Shown here: piece by piece, positions 43,941-54,325 of the stretch | Layout of the letters: every line of letters begins with the position of its first letter | Numbering within the stretch: position 1 is the first letter of the stretch | NCBI GenBank assembly: GCA_963722665.1 | Contig: CAVRNW010000024.1 | Span: forward strand, 26,121 to 90,120 | Length of the DNA: 64,000 nt | Source: Site-B1 sp963722665 | Lineage (GTDB): Bacteria; Bacteroidota; Bacteroidia; Flavobacteriales; Flavobacteriaceae | Reading direction: 5' to 3' | Position numbers and translations under genes: made by a program | The notes under the pieces: model-generated | What the model was told of the DNA's origin: nothing | The model's input: the letters and a program-made list of their open reading frames with translations, nothing else | Database searches by the model: none

Positions 43941-45872
43941 ATGAAACATTTAATATTCTTCTTTACACTGGCGTTTTTGCTTAATTTCTCAATTGTTCAA
44001 GCTCAGGATTACAGGACACATAAGGTTCAAAAAGGCGAGACCGTATTTTCAATCGCAAAGAAATATAGCACGACACCTTTTGATATTTATAAATTAAATC
44101 CTGATACCAAAGAAGGTATTAAAGAGAATTCAGTTTTAATAATTCCAAATTCTGAAGATGGAAGTCCGGTTTTGTTGACAGAAAAAGTATTTATTGGATA
44201 TAAAAAGCACAGGGTTAGGAGAAAAGAAACCATGTATGGTTTGGCCACAAAATACAATGTCACGCAGGATGAAATAAAAAAACACAACACTTGGCTCTAC
44301 TCGGAAAATTTGAGAAAGGGAGATAAACTTCAGATACCTATATATAAAATAGTTAAAAAATTACCGGAGAAATCTGATGCTGCGGTTAAACAATACACTG
44401 TTAAAAAAAGTGAAGGTAAATGGAGAATTGCCTACAAATTTGGTATTTCTGTAGATGAATTGAATGAGCTAAACCCGGATATTGGAGAAGGCTTAAAAGT
44501 TGGTCAGTTATTAAATGTTCCAAATATTGCAGATAATGAAGAACGGACTTTAGATGAATCGTATAGTTATTATGAAGTTTTACCAAAAGAAGGCTTTTTC
44601 CGATTAAAGATAAAATTGGGCTTATCACAAGAAGAACTTGAAAGTTTAAATCCGGAATTAAAAGAAACGGGACTAAAAGCAGGTATGGTTTTAAAGATAC
44701 CACACAAAACCTACATTAGTTCAGAAAATACAAATAATAAGGCCATTAGTTTAGTTGATAGCATTAATGATTTTAACGTTAAGCATTTGGTTGTAATGCT
44801 GCCATTTAAATTACATACAGTAAACAGCAAATCTTTGGAAGATGCTAAGCTCAAGATCAAGAATGATAAAACTTTGAGCAGATCTTTAGATTTTCATTCA
44901 GGTGTCTTGATGGCAATTGATTCTGCCAAGCGACTAGGGATTTCGACCAAGTTAGACGTCTATGACACAAAAAATCAACAAGCAGAAACAATTAGTATCA
45001 TTAAAAGAAATAATTTCAACGATGTAGATGCCGTAATTGGACCATTAATGCAAAATAACTTTGAACAGGCTGCTTCCTTATTACTGGACGATAATATTCC
45101 TGTAGTTTGCCCTATAACCAGGGAAGTAAGACTATATGGCAATGTATTTCAAAGCAGACCATCTTCCGAATTATTACAGGAAAGGATAATACAGTTCTTT
45201 CAAAAAGATTCCTTGGTTAAAAAAGTGTTTATAGTACATGACTCAAAAAATAAAGCTTCAGCAGCATTGCTTAAAAGTAAGTTTCCTGGAGCAAAAGTTA
45301 TCACTTCAAAACGTGATAAGGAAGGAGTCGATCTAAATTATGTTTTGTTAGATGATTTTATGGTAGATAAGGATGAAGGGATAAATATCTTTTCAGAAGG
45401 TAAGAATGTTGTCTTTCTAGAGACTTCAAATGAAGGTTTTGCATCCAATGTTTCCAGTATCCTGAATTCTCTAATTAGTGAAGAAAAACAAATTGTATTG
45501 GCAACAACAGATAAGGGCAGTGCCTTTGAAGGTAAAAACATTTCAAATATTTACTTGTCAAATCTCCAGTTCCATTTCCCATCCATAAAAAAGGATTTTG
45601 ATGAATTGAAACCAGATATATTTGTTAAGAATTATAAGAAAAAATATGGTTTTAGTCCTAATAACTATGCCGTGAAGGGATTTGACCTTACAATGGATGT
45701 TTTGTTGCGCTTATCATACAAAGGCAATCTTTATGATGCTGCCAGCATAGACACCGAAACTATCTACACTGAAAATAAGTTTTTGTACAAAAAGAAACTT
45801 TTTGGCGGTTATTATAACAATGCAACTTATATTATTAAGTACAATGATCTTACGATCGTTGAAGCTCAATAG
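43941..45872 (+). CDS. LysM-repeat protein with periplasmic-binding-protein-like domain
   Basis: 643 residues. Signal peptide 1-22 (VQAQ). Four LysM or LysM-like modules at about 26-70, 91-136, 150-195 and 208-253, each ending with an IP/VP pair; the first two are canonical (HKVQKGETVFSIAKKY). The rest, from about 277, is a type 1 periplasmic-binding fold (VKHLVVMLPFKLH, DAVIGPLMQNNF, IVLATTDKGSAF). Likely binds peptidoglycan and senses or scaffolds a ligand, comparable to LpoA-like proteins. Follows guaA by 55 bp. Confidence 0.9.
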   Translation: MKHLIFFFTLAFLLNFSIVQAQDYRTHKVQKGETVFSIAKKYSTTPFDIYKLNPDTKEGIKENSVLIIPNSEDGSPVLLTEKVFIGYKKHRVRRKETMYGLATKYNVTQDEIKKHNTWLYSENLRKGDKLQIPIYKIVKKLPEKSDAAVKQYTVKKSEGKWRIAYKFGISVDELNELNPDIGEGLKVGQLLNVPNIADNEERTLDESYSYYEVLPKEGFFRLKIKLGLSQEELESLNPELKETGLKAGMVLKIPHKTYISSENTNNKAISLVDSINDFNVKHLVVMLPFKLHTVNSKSLEDAKLKIKNDKTLSRSLDFHSGVLMAIDSAKRLGISTKLDVYDTKNQQAETISIIKRNNFNDVDAVIGPLMQNNFEQAASLLLDDNIPVVCPITREVRLYGNVFQSRPSSELLQERIIQFFQKDSLVKKVFIVHDSKNKASAALLKSKFPGAKVITSKRDKEGVDLNYVLLDDFMVDKDEGINIFSEGKNVVFLETSNEGFASNVSSILNSLISEEKQIVLATTDKGSAFEGKNISNIYLSNLQFHFPSIKKDFDELKPDIFVKNYKKKYGFSPNNYAVKGFDLTMDVLLRLSYKGNLYDAASIDTETIYTENKFLYKKKLFGGYYNNATYIIKYNDLTIVEAQ

Positions 45873-45924
45873 ATTTGTTCACAATAGGCATTTTTTATTG
45901 CCGTTTTAGTTTTAGATATTTCAA

Positions 45925-46461
45925 ATGTATATGTTCAGAGTTATATATTTTCTTTTGATTTTGGTATTAATTCAGCCTGTTGAAGATTCGCTGTTGTGGG
46001 ATGAATCAATTAAGTTGAAGTGGACTGATTTTAGAGGTTTACCAAATGAAGATTCAGATGCAGCGGCCATTACGGCATCCGGGATCACTGTAGATCTATC
46101 AGCTAAAACAACCCAAACCAAATTAATTGAATATAATGCTAAAATAGAGGCCAGATTTTATCCAGATAAATCCTGGTATAGAAAAGAATTGGCCAATTCT
46201 TTCATTTTGGCTCACGAACAACTTCATTTCGATATTACTGAACTGTATGCTAGAAAATTAAGACAACAAATAGACAATGCGAATTTTTCAATACATATAA
46301 AAAAAGAAATATCTAAGCTTAATAAAGTGATTGATAAAGAATTAAGAGACATGCAAAAACGGTATGATCATGATTCCAACTTTAGCCGTAAAATGGAAAC
46401 ACAACGAAAATGGCATGAATATGTTGATAGAGAATTGAATAAATTATCGAAATATAAATAG
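45925..46461 (+). CDS. DUF922-type putative zinc protease
   Basis: 178 residues. N-terminal hydrophobic signal (FRVIYFLLILVLIQ), then LKWTDFRGLPNEDSDAAAIT, the opening of DUF922 proteins, and the zinc-type motif LAHEQLHFDITELYAR (HExxH). Basic helical C-terminus. Probably exported peptidase-like protein; activity unproven. Start could also be ATG 45931. Confidence 0.85.
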   Translation: MYMFRVIYFLLILVLIQPVEDSLLWDESIKLKWTDFRGLPNEDSDAAAITASGITVDLSAKTTQTKLIEYNAKIEARFYPDKSWYRKELANSFILAHEQLHFDITELYARKLRQQIDNANFSIHIKKEISKLNKVIDKELRDMQKRYDHDSNFSRKMETQRKWHEYVDRELNKLSKYK

Positions 46462-46463
46462 AA

Positions 46464-46700
46464 TTGAATTCAGAACCGGGAAAGGATTTTTTGATAAAAA
46501 TGGCACATACTAAAATGCCATTTGGAAAATATAAAAATTACTATTTAGTTGATATTCCCGAATATTATTATAGCTGGTTTAAACAAAAAGGCTTTCCAAG
46601 AAATTCTTTAGGAAGGATGATGGAACAGATGCATGATATTAAAATCAATGGTTTAGAGCAGATTATAAGGAATATAATGTTACAATATCCAAGGAAATAA
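46464..46700 (+). CDS. DUF3820 family protein (TTG start)
   Basis: 78 residues. TKMPFGKYKNYYLVDIPEYY and WFKQKGFPRNSLGRMMEQ match DUF3820. The family begins well before MPFGKYK, so I take TTG at 46464 (2 bp after the DUF922 stop) instead of ATG 46500. Function unknown; a similar module is fused to the exonuclease at 31111. Confidence 0.83.
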   Translation: MNSEPGKDFLIKMAHTKMPFGKYKNYYLVDIPEYYYSWFKQKGFPRNSLGRMMEQMHDIKINGLEQIIRNIMLQYPRK

Positions 46701-46749
46701 TATTTATAAACAATCGTATGTTAGTGGTTTAAAATTCAATCAAAATCAC

Positions 46750-46758
46750 TAAATTTGT
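46750..46758 (+). promoter_or_regulatory. pyrG -7 box
   Basis: TAAATTTGT matches TAnnTTTG, 18 nt before the pyrG ATG. Confidence 0.5.
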
Positions 46759-46776
46759 CCGCGTTAACAACGCAGC

Positions 46777-48411
46777 ATGACGACTAAATATATTTTTGTA
46801 ACAGGAGGGGTAACATCATCATTAGGAAAAGGTATCATTGCTGCTTCTCTGGCTAAATTACTTCAGGCTCAAGGTTACAGAACCACAATTCAAAAATTAG
46901 ATCCATACATTAACGTAGACCCGGGAACCCTAAATCCATATGAACATGGTGAGTGTTACGTGACAAACGATGGGGCAGAAACAGATCTTGATCTGGGACA
47001 TTATGAGCGTTTTTTAAACGTGCCTACAAGTCAGGCAAATAATGTAACAACAGGTAGAATTTACCAAAGTGTCATTGAAAAGGAACGTCGTGGAGAATTT
47101 TTGGGTAAAACAGTACAGGTTATTCCTCATATAACCGATGAGATTAAAGAACGCATTCAAATTTTAGGTAATTCCGGTGAATATGACATTGTTATTACAG
47201 AAATAGGAGGGACCGTTGGCGATATTGAATCCTTACCTTATGTTGAAGCAGTTCGTCAAATGAAATGGGATCTTGGAGAGCATAATGCTATTGTTGTGCA
47301 TTTAACATTAATACCTTATTTGTCTGCAGCCGGTGAATTAAAGACGAAGCCAACTCAGCATAGTGTTAAGACCTTGATGGAGAGCGGAGTTCAGGCAGAT
47401 GTTTTAGTTTGCAGAACAGAACACGAATTAAATGAGGGCATAAGGACGAAGATTGCACGATTTTGTAATGTTAGGGAAGAAGCTGTTATACAGTCAATAG
47501 ATGCATCAACAATTTATGATGTGCCTAATTTAATGCTGGAAGAAGGATTAGATAAAGTTGTTTTAAAAAAATTAGGTTTAAAAAGTTCATCACCTAACCT
47601 TAAAGGCTGGAATCAATTCTTAAACCGTTTTAATAACCCTAAAACTGAGGTTACAATAGGATTGATAGGTAAGTATGTCGAGTTACAGGATTCTTACAAG
47701 TCAATTTTAGAATCATTCATTCATGCAGGAGCTGAGAACGAAGTAAAGGTAAATGTAGAACCGATTCATTCAGAATATTTAAAGGAAAACAACAGTATTG
47801 TTAAATTATCTCATTTAGATGGTGTTTTAGTAGCTCCAGGATTTGGAGAAAGAGGTATAGAAGGAAAAATTGATGCTATTAAATATGTAAGGGAAAATGG
47901 AGTACCTTTTTTAGGCATTTGTTTAGGTATGCAAATGGCTGTAATTGAATACGCAAGAAATGTTGTTGGATTGACCGATGCCAATTCAACAGAAATGGAT
48001 GAAAAAACACTCCATCCTGTGATTAGTTTAATGGAAGAGCAGAAAAACATCGTTAATAAAGGTGGAACGATGCGTCTTGGTGCATGGGAATGTAAACTGA
48101 AAACCGATAGCATTGTATTTAAGGTTTATGGTAATACAAATATTGAGGAACGACACAGACACAGATATGAGTTTAACAATAAATATAAGTCTCAAATTGA
48201 GAAAGCTGGAATGATAGCCACTGGATCGAATCCGGAGACCGGCTTAGTAGAAATTATTGAAATTTCAGATCATCCTTGGTTTGTTGGAGTACAATATCAT
48301 CCTGAATACAAAAGCACTGTTGCCAGTCCACATCCATTATTTGTGGCCTTTGTAAAAGCGGCATTAAATTTTAAGAAAAATAAGAACCGTGTCAGTATGG
48401 CACAAAAGTAA
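46777..48411 (+). CDS. pyrG: CTP synthase
   Basis: 544 residues, usual length. Synthetase domain with TGGVTSSLGKGIIAASLAKL, DPYINVDPGTLNPYEHGE; glutaminase domain with FLGICLGMQMAV (Cys) and VGVQYHPEYKS (His, Glu). Converts UTP to CTP with glutamine. yidC follows 64 bp downstream, an arrangement common in Flavobacteria. Confidence 0.98.
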   Translation: MTTKYIFVTGGVTSSLGKGIIAASLAKLLQAQGYRTTIQKLDPYINVDPGTLNPYEHGECYVTNDGAETDLDLGHYERFLNVPTSQANNVTTGRIYQSVIEKERRGEFLGKTVQVIPHITDEIKERIQILGNSGEYDIVITEIGGTVGDIESLPYVEAVRQMKWDLGEHNAIVVHLTLIPYLSAAGELKTKPTQHSVKTLMESGVQADVLVCRTEHELNEGIRTKIARFCNVREEAVIQSIDASTIYDVPNLMLEEGLDKVVLKKLGLKSSSPNLKGWNQFLNRFNNPKTEVTIGLIGKYVELQDSYKSILESFIHAGAENEVKVNVEPIHSEYLKENNSIVKLSHLDGVLVAPGFGERGIEGKIDAIKYVRENGVPFLGICLGMQMAVIEYARNVVGLTDANSTEMDEKTLHPVISLMEEQKNIVNKGGTMRLGAWECKLKTDSIVFKVYGNTNIEERHRHRYEFNNKYKSQIEKAGMIATGSNPETGLVEIIEISDHPWFVGVQYHPEYKSTVASPHPLFVAFVKAALNFKKNKNRVSMAQK

Positions 48412-48475
48412 AATTGGTCAGCTTATTGACTTCATGGTACTATCCCATTGATAAAATGTGGAATAAATTAAGAAT

Positions 48476-50390
48476 ATGGAAGAAAGAAAGATAGATATAA
48501 ATTCAATAATCGGGTTCGTCCTGATCTTTGCAATTCTATTATTTATGCTTTGGCAAAATCAGCCAACTCCTGAAGAACTTGAAGCTCAGGAAAAAGCAAA
48601 ACAAGAAAAAATTGATGTAGAAAATAAAGCTAAGGAAGTCCAGGCAAAGGATGATTTTGTGGTGACTCCGGAAGATCTAACAATAGATACGGGTTCTGAC
48701 TCAACAAAAATTCAAGATTTAAATAGTAAATATGGAGCCTTTGCTTACTCAGCAACCTTGCCTTCGGCTAAGGACGAGTTTACAATAGTTGAAAGTGATG
48801 TTCTTGAATTAAAATTTAACAATAAAGGAGGGTTTTTATCTGAAGTAAGGCTCAAGAAATTTGTGAATTATGATTCCGTTCCAATTTATCTTGTCAGGAA
48901 TAATAACACGGCCTTAAATATCAATTTCGGATCCACAGACAGTAGGATCCTAAATACTAAAGACCTTTATTTTGAGCCTACCGTAACCAAAAGCGGAGAA
49001 AACACTATAGTTTCAATGAAACTTAAAGGATCTCCTGCCAAATTTTTAGAATATAGATATGTTATAAAGCCTAAAGACTATATGATTGATTTTTCTATTC
49101 AGTCACAAAGGCTCAATGATGTAATCAATAGTTCACAAGAAATAAATTTAGACTGGAAATTAAAGGGTTTCAGACATGATAAGAGTATTACGTATGAAAA
49201 CCGATATACTCGATTGACCTATAAACATGATGGGGATAGAATTGATAAGTTATCGCCAGCCGGTGAAGATGAGGAACTACTAAACGATGTATCGTGGTTA
49301 TCTTTCAGACAGCATTTTTTCAGTTCAATTTTGGTTACTGATAAACCATTTAAAAATGTTACAGCATCAACAGAAGATTTAGTGAAGGATGAAGAAATAG
49401 ATACGGTTTTCACCAAAATATTTGCTTCAAAAATCCCACTTGAATTGAATGGTGGTGAGCTAAATGAAGATTTAAGCTTGTTTTTTGGTCCAACAGATCA
49501 AAAAGTACTTAGGCGTTATAAAAAGAATTTGGAAGATGCAATTCCATTGGGATGGGGAATTTTTGGTTGGATAAACAGATATTTATTTATTCCATTATTT
49601 GCTTTTCTTAGTTCATTTTTACCATATGGTATTGCAATTATTGTCATGACAATTTTAATTAAATTATTAATGTCATTTGTTCAGTACAAGCAATTTTTAT
49701 CTCAGGCAAAACTAAAGATTTTGAAACCAGAGTTAGACGAAATTCGCGAGAAACATAAGGATAATAAAATGAAAGCTCAGCAGGAAACTATGGCTTTGCA
49801 AAATAAAGCAGGAGCAAGTCCCCTTGAGTGGTTGTCTACCTGCGTTAATTCAGTTACCTGTATTCTATGCATTATTTCAGTTTTTCCCATCAGCTTTTGA
49901 CCTAAGACAAAAAAGTTTCCTTTGGGCAGAAGACCTTTCATCATATGATGCTATTGCCAAATTGCCGTTTAATATTCCATTTTATGGTGATCATGTTAGT
50001 TTATTCCCAATATTGGCCTCTATTGCAATTTTCTTTTATATGAAAATGACAACAGGCCAGCAAGCTGCTATGTCACAACCAACTCAGGAAGGAATGCCAG
50101 ATATGCAAAAAATGATGAAGTACATGATCTATTTCTCACCGATCATGATGTTGTTTTTCTTTAATAATTATGCTTCCGGTTTAAGTTTATATTATTTTAT
50201 TTCCAACCTTATTAGTATTGGAATCATGATTGTTATTAAGAATTATATTTTGGATGAAGACAAGATCCATGATCAAATGCAGATAAACAAGGCTAAACCT
50301 AAAAAGCAAAATCGTTTTCAGCAAAAAATGGCTGAAATGATGGAGCAGGCAGAAGCTCAAAAGAAAGGTCAACAAAAAAGAAAAAAATAG
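48476..50390 (+). CDS. yidC: Membrane protein insertase YidC, frame interrupted
   Basis: Two frames make one YidC of about 637 residues. The first (48476-49900) has the N-terminal anchor IIGFVLIFAILLFMLW, the large periplasmic domain and membrane helix 2 (LPYGIAIIVMTILIKL); the second resumes with SGCLPALIQLPVFYALFQFF, FFPSAFDLRQ and the later helices and basic tail. An extra G at about 49826 (CCCTT[G]AGTGG) causes the shift; deleting it restores the continuous, conserved sequence. YidC is normally essential, so this is best read as a sequence error. Confidence 0.95.
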
Positions 50391-50395
50391 AATAT

Positions 50396-50426
50396 AAAAA
50401 CTGCCAATTTTGGCAGTTTTTTTGTT
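50396..50426 (+). terminator. Terminator after yidC
   Basis: AAAAACTGCCAA pairs with TTGGCAGTTTTT, followed by further T. Confidence 0.9.
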
Positions 50427-50463
50427 ATGACAATTTCATAATTCTGTTTTCGTTATAAACAAT

Positions 50464-51162
50464 ATGAAAGTTTTATCAATATATCTTTTTTTATTGATCT
50501 CTGGTATTTCCTTTGGTCAGGCTATCAATCAATTTGATTCCGAAGGTCTTCGTCATGGTATATGGAAAAAGAATTTTGAAGGGACTAATTCCATCAGGTA
50601 TGAAGGACAATTCGATCATGGTAAGGAAACCGGGCTATTTAAATTTTATAAGTACATAGATAAGAAAAGTGTGCTGTCCGCAACTAAGCAATATAACAAT
50701 GACAATAGCATTGTTGCGGTTAAGTTCTACTCATCAAAAGGGAAAGTAATAAGTGAAGGGAAAATGAGAGGCAGGAATTTTATCGGAACCTGGACTTATT
50801 ATCATAAGAATTCTGAATCTGTAATGCGAATTGAACAGTATGATGATCTGGGGTTGCAGCAAGAAGAATTATTGATTTATTACGAAAACGGGAATGTTGC
50901 AGAGCGATCATTCTATAAAGACGGAAAATTGGATGGAAAGTCTTATTTGTACAATGAAGAGGGTATTAAAATAAAGGAATTTAATTACATTAAAAATGAG
51001 TTAGATGGTCCGTCAAACTATTATACTAGTAGCGGTCAACTATTGATAGAAGGATCTTATAGAAATGGAAAAAAACACGGCATCTGGAAATACTATGAAG
51101 ATGGGAAACTTAAAGAGGAGAAAGATTTTACAAGGCGTAGTAAAAACCCATATAAGAAATAA
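50464..51162 (+). CDS. YwqK-like MORN-repeat protein (exported)
   Basis: 232 residues. Signal peptide 1-19 (GISFGQ). Several MORN/YwqK-type repeats of the G-x-x-x-GxWxYY kind follow: GLRHGIWKKNFEGTNSIRYE, GRNFIGTWTYYHKNSE, GKLDGKSYLYNEEG, GKKHGIWKYYEDGKLKEE. Database entries often label this family a YwqK antitoxin, but no toxin gene is adjacent and the signal peptide argues for an envelope role. Confidence 0.85.
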   Translation: MKVLSIYLFLLISGISFGQAINQFDSEGLRHGIWKKNFEGTNSIRYEGQFDHGKETGLFKFYKYIDKKSVLSATKQYNNDNSIVAVKFYSSKGKVISEGKMRGRNFIGTWTYYHKNSESVMRIEQYDDLGLQQEELLIYYENGNVAERSFYKDGKLDGKSYLYNEEGIKIKEFNYIKNELDGPSNYYTSSGQLLIEGSYRNGKKHGIWKYYEDGKLKEEKDFTRRSKNPYKK

Positions 51163-51193
51163 AAAAAGCTCCTTAAATTTAAGGAGCTTTTTC
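51162..51193 (+). terminator. Terminator after the YwqK-like gene
   Basis: AAAAAGCTCCTTAA pairs with TTAAGGAGCTTTTT directly after the stop codon. Confidence 0.9.
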
Positions 51194-51268
51194 CTTTAGA
51201 CTATTAGCTATTAATCAATAAATTTTGGAAATTGAATAGTCTAAATAATATATATAGATAACACTTAT

Positions 51269-51439
51269 TTAATTTGGTGGCAATACTGTTTTATCTGTAA
51301 CATGAATCACATCATTAGACACTTGTAAATCAACAGCAATAATGTTACTTACTCTATTATTAGTATCGGTCAGAGTTACTTCACTTGTTAAAGTCTCCAC
51401 AATATCACCACCGTTTTTCGAATTTATATTAAAGAACAT
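51269..51439 (-). pseudogene. Truncated fasciclin domain copy (C-terminal part only)
   Basis: A 56-codon open frame from ATG 51439 to TAA 51269. TSEVTLTDTNNRVSN and VSNDVIHVTDKTVLPP match the last third of the third fasciclin domain of the neighbouring gene (TLTDANERVSN, INGVVHVIDKVILFP). There is no signal peptide and no domain start, and a terminator separates it from the larger gene. It is a remnant of a fasciclin paralogue or of a collapsed repeat. Confidence 0.75.
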
Positions 51440-51473
51440 ATTTGACCTAATTACTGTTGATGTTTTATTTTAA

Positions 51474-51518
51474 AAAGATCCTCATTTACAAGTTTTATGC
51501 CAAATAAGGAGGATCTTT
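51474..51518 (-). terminator. Terminator of the fasciclin gene
   Basis: AAAGATCCTC pairs with GAGGATCTTT across a 25-nt loop; on the minus strand a T-rich stretch follows. It lies 26 bp after the fasciclin stop. Confidence 0.6.
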
Positions 51519-51543
51519 GTATATTGATTTATTGTTTACTTGT

Positions 51544-52945
51544 TTAAGGAAATAATATTACTTTATCAATTACATGAACTACACCATTGATCCCTTGTAT
51601 ATCAACTAATGTAGTAACAATATTACTTACTCTTTCATTTGCATCTGTTAGAGTAAATGCAGTATTATCTGCAGTAATATTTCCTCCTAACGTAGCTACT
51701 GTTCCATTTGGTAAACCGCTGGATTGTACATTAGCACCAACTATGTGATATAGTAAAACTGTATCCACTCTGGTCTGTTGTTAGATCAGTAAGTGCACTA
51801 AGATTTAATTCACCTAATACATCTACAAAAGCGTCATTTGTTGGAGCGAATACTGTGAAAGGTCCGGCTGCAGCATCAGAAACTGTTTCTATGTATGGTA
51901 CAGTTGGGATTCCCAGTATCAGCATAAGCTAACGCATCAACTAATATTGATAAAGCCGGGTTAGCAGTTGCAAATGTAGCAATAGTTGGTAATGTAATTA
52001 CCGAATCTATTGCGTGAATAATTCCGTTTGTTGCTACTACGTCTGCAACAGCTACTGATGGATATTCCATTGAATGAAACACCGTCAGTTGCGTCAAAGT
52101 ATAAACTTAAGTTTGTCTCCACCTTCTGTTGTTGCCAAAGTATTTGTATAACCACTTCCTAATCCTGCTAAGTCAGTAGATAGAAATAGCTCCACTTACG
52201 ACATGGTTCAATAATATCTGAGTTAAAGCAGACTCTTCAGGAATGGCAGCTAATGCTGCGAAGGCATCGTTAACTGGTGCAAGCACAGTAAATGGTCCTT
52301 CACCTGTAAAACTCCAACAAAATCTGTAGCTAGGAGTTAAATCTGTTAATGCAGCTCACTAAAGTTGAGAAATCTAGAATCTGCAGTTGCAAAAGTTACT
52401 ATACTTGGTAGATCAATAACTGCATCAATTACATGAACGATTCCATTTGATGTTTCAACGTCTGGAATAGCAACATTTGCTACACCATTAAATGTTACAC
52501 CTGATGTACCATTGTAATAAATACTCATTTTTGTTGAGTTAGGGCCATCTGCTAGCGTACTTGCGTAACCTGTAGTTCCGGAAAGTGCCGAAGATGTTAT
52601 GTTAGATCCTGCTATTACATGATTTAACAAAATTTGAGTCAAAACATCGTTTGGTACTTCAGATAAAGAATTAAAGCCTTTATCAGCTAAAAAAGTTGTA
52701 AAAGCTGCATTTGTAGGCGCTAATACAGTTTTGTTTCCTGCTGCAGTCAGGGCATCTACTAGACCTGCTTGAATTACAGCATCAACTAGAATGCTTAATT
52801 CTGCAGTTGCCTGTGCTGTTTCTACAATGTTCAACTCTTGAGGAGTTACCATTTGATTGTTGTCATCGTCATTACTACAAGAGAATGATACTAAGACTAC
52901 TAATAATAGTAGTGGTAATTTTTTGATTGTTTTTAAAGTTTTCAT
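51544..52945 (-). CDS. Fasciclin-repeat lipoprotein, frame broken at many sites
   Basis: Lipoprotein signal with lipobox (VLVSFSCSNDDDN), then three fasciclin (FAS1) domains of about 135-140 residues each. Domain 1 (TVLAPTNAAFTTFLADKGFN to NGIVHVIDAVIDLPS) is intact; domain 2 and the start of domain 3 are broken by at least eight 1-base indels, among them extra bases near 52369, 52356, 52331, 52107 and 51910 and a missing base near 52307. The pieces read in register as SILVDALAYADTG, PFTVFAPTNDAFVDVLG, VLLYHIVGANVQSSG, HVIDKVILFP. FAS1 domains mediate surface adhesion. The coding sequence would be about 465 codons once repaired. Confidence 0.85.
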
Positions 52946-52969
52946 TTTTGCTGTTTTTTAAATTGTTCA

Positions 52970-52978
52970 ACAAATATA
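52970..52978 (-). promoter_or_regulatory. -7 box of the fasciclin gene
   Basis: On the minus strand TATATTTGT matches TAnnTTTG, 24 nt before the ATG at 52945. Confidence 0.5.
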
Positions 52979-53062
52979 TATTAACATTAAACAAAATAAT
53001 CTTATAGTTATGTTAAAGTTTTTAAATAAAAAGTTAAACAAACTTATTCCTATTAAAATATA

Positions 53063-53097
53063 TTGGTAAGTACTAAGGAGAATTGATTTATCTTTGC
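53063..53097 (+). promoter_or_regulatory. mnmA promoter
   Basis: TTG at 53063-53065 and TATCTTTGC at 53089-53097, 23 nt apart, fit the Bacteroidota -33/-7 pattern, 16 nt before the start codon. Confidence 0.65.
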
Positions 53098-53113
53098 ACT
53101 CCAGATTTGTAAT

Positions 53114-54301
53114 ATGAAAAGAGTAGTTATAGGACTTTCAGGAGGAGTAGATTCAAGTGTTGCTGCTTATCTTTTAAAGGAGCAAGGTTATGAAGTTATT
53201 GGCCTGTTTATGAAGAATTGGCATGACGATTCAGTAACAATTTCTGATGAATGTCCATGGTTAGAGGATAGTAATGACGCCATGCTTGTTGCTAATAAAC
53301 TTGGTAGTTCCATTTCAAACAGTTGATCTTAGTAAAGAGTATAAGGAACGGATTGTCGATTATATGTTCAATGAATATGAAAAAGGTCGAACACCAAATC
53401 CGGATGTGCTTTGTAATAGAGAAATCAAGTTTGATGTATTTATGAAAATTGCATTGATTGGGTGCTGATTATGTAGCTACAGGTCATTATTGCAGAAAAG
53501 GAATAATAAAAGATGGTGAAAAAGAAATCTATCAATTGCTTGCGGGAAAAGATGTTAATAAAGATCAATCTTATTTTTTATGTCAATTATCACAAGAACA
53601 ACTGGCAAAATCACTGTTTCCCATAGGTGAATTAACTAAACCTGAGGTACGAAAAATTGCAACTGACTTGGATTTAGTAACTGCTGAGAAAAGAGATTCT
53701 CAAGGTCTTTGCTTTATTGGAAAGGTCAGATTACCTGATTTTTTGCAACAAAAATTAAAACCGAAAGAAGGAATTATTATTGAAATACCCAAGGAAAAGG
53801 AATTCTATGCAGATAAAAATTTAAATTTTGATAGCGAAACAGAGAAATTAAATTATTTATCCAGAAAATTGGAGTACAGGGTTAATGACGGGAAAGTTGT
53901 AGGTAAGCATCAAGGTGCTCACTATCTTTACAAAAGGTCAAAGAAAAGGATTAGCTGTAGGAGGAACTCCTGAACCTTTATTTGTCATAGAAACTGATGT
54001 TGAACAAAACATAATCTATACAGGACAAGGAAAACAACATCCTGGATTATTCAGAAAAGCATTATTTATTCACAATGCCGAATTGCATTGGATCCGAAAA
54101 GATCTGGAATTGAAAAATGATGAATCAATGGAAGTAATGGCCAGAATACGTTACAGACAACCGCTTCAAAAAGCAAAGCTATACAACACGGATTCAGGTC
54201 TGTATATTGAATTTGATAAACCTCAATCTGCAATTACCGAAGGACAATTCGCTGCATGGTATTTAGGAGAGGAGTTGGTTGGTTCCGGAGTAATTTCTTA
54301 A
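53114..54301 (+). CDS. mnmA: tRNA-specific 2-thiouridylase MnmA, three frame breaks
   Basis: Four frames join into one MnmA of about 395 residues. The PP-loop GLSGGVDSSVAA, VIGLFMKNWHDD, the catalytic cysteine region NPDVLCNREIKFDVFMK, GADYVATGHYCRK, the second cysteine in DSQGLCFIGKV and the C-terminal KGQRKGLAVGGTPEPLFV are all present and in order. Breaks lie at about 53306 (+1), 53455-53462 (-2 or +1) and 53926 (extra C). MnmA thiolates U34 of tRNA(Lys, Glu, Gln). The conserved residues and order point to sequence errors rather than decay. Confidence 0.94.
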
Positions 54302-54325
54302 ATTGCATAAAAAACTATAAGCCCG

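Noticed and set aside
49815..49835. Programmed +1 frameshifting in yidC, rimO and others
   Set aside because: Sites lack a shared slippery codon followed by a stop or rare codon, and occur in genes not known for it; an error in the sequence is simpler.
50464..51162. Toxin-antitoxin system (YwqK label)
   Set aside because: No adjacent toxin gene, and the protein has a signal peptide and MORN-type repeats, which fits an envelope protein better.
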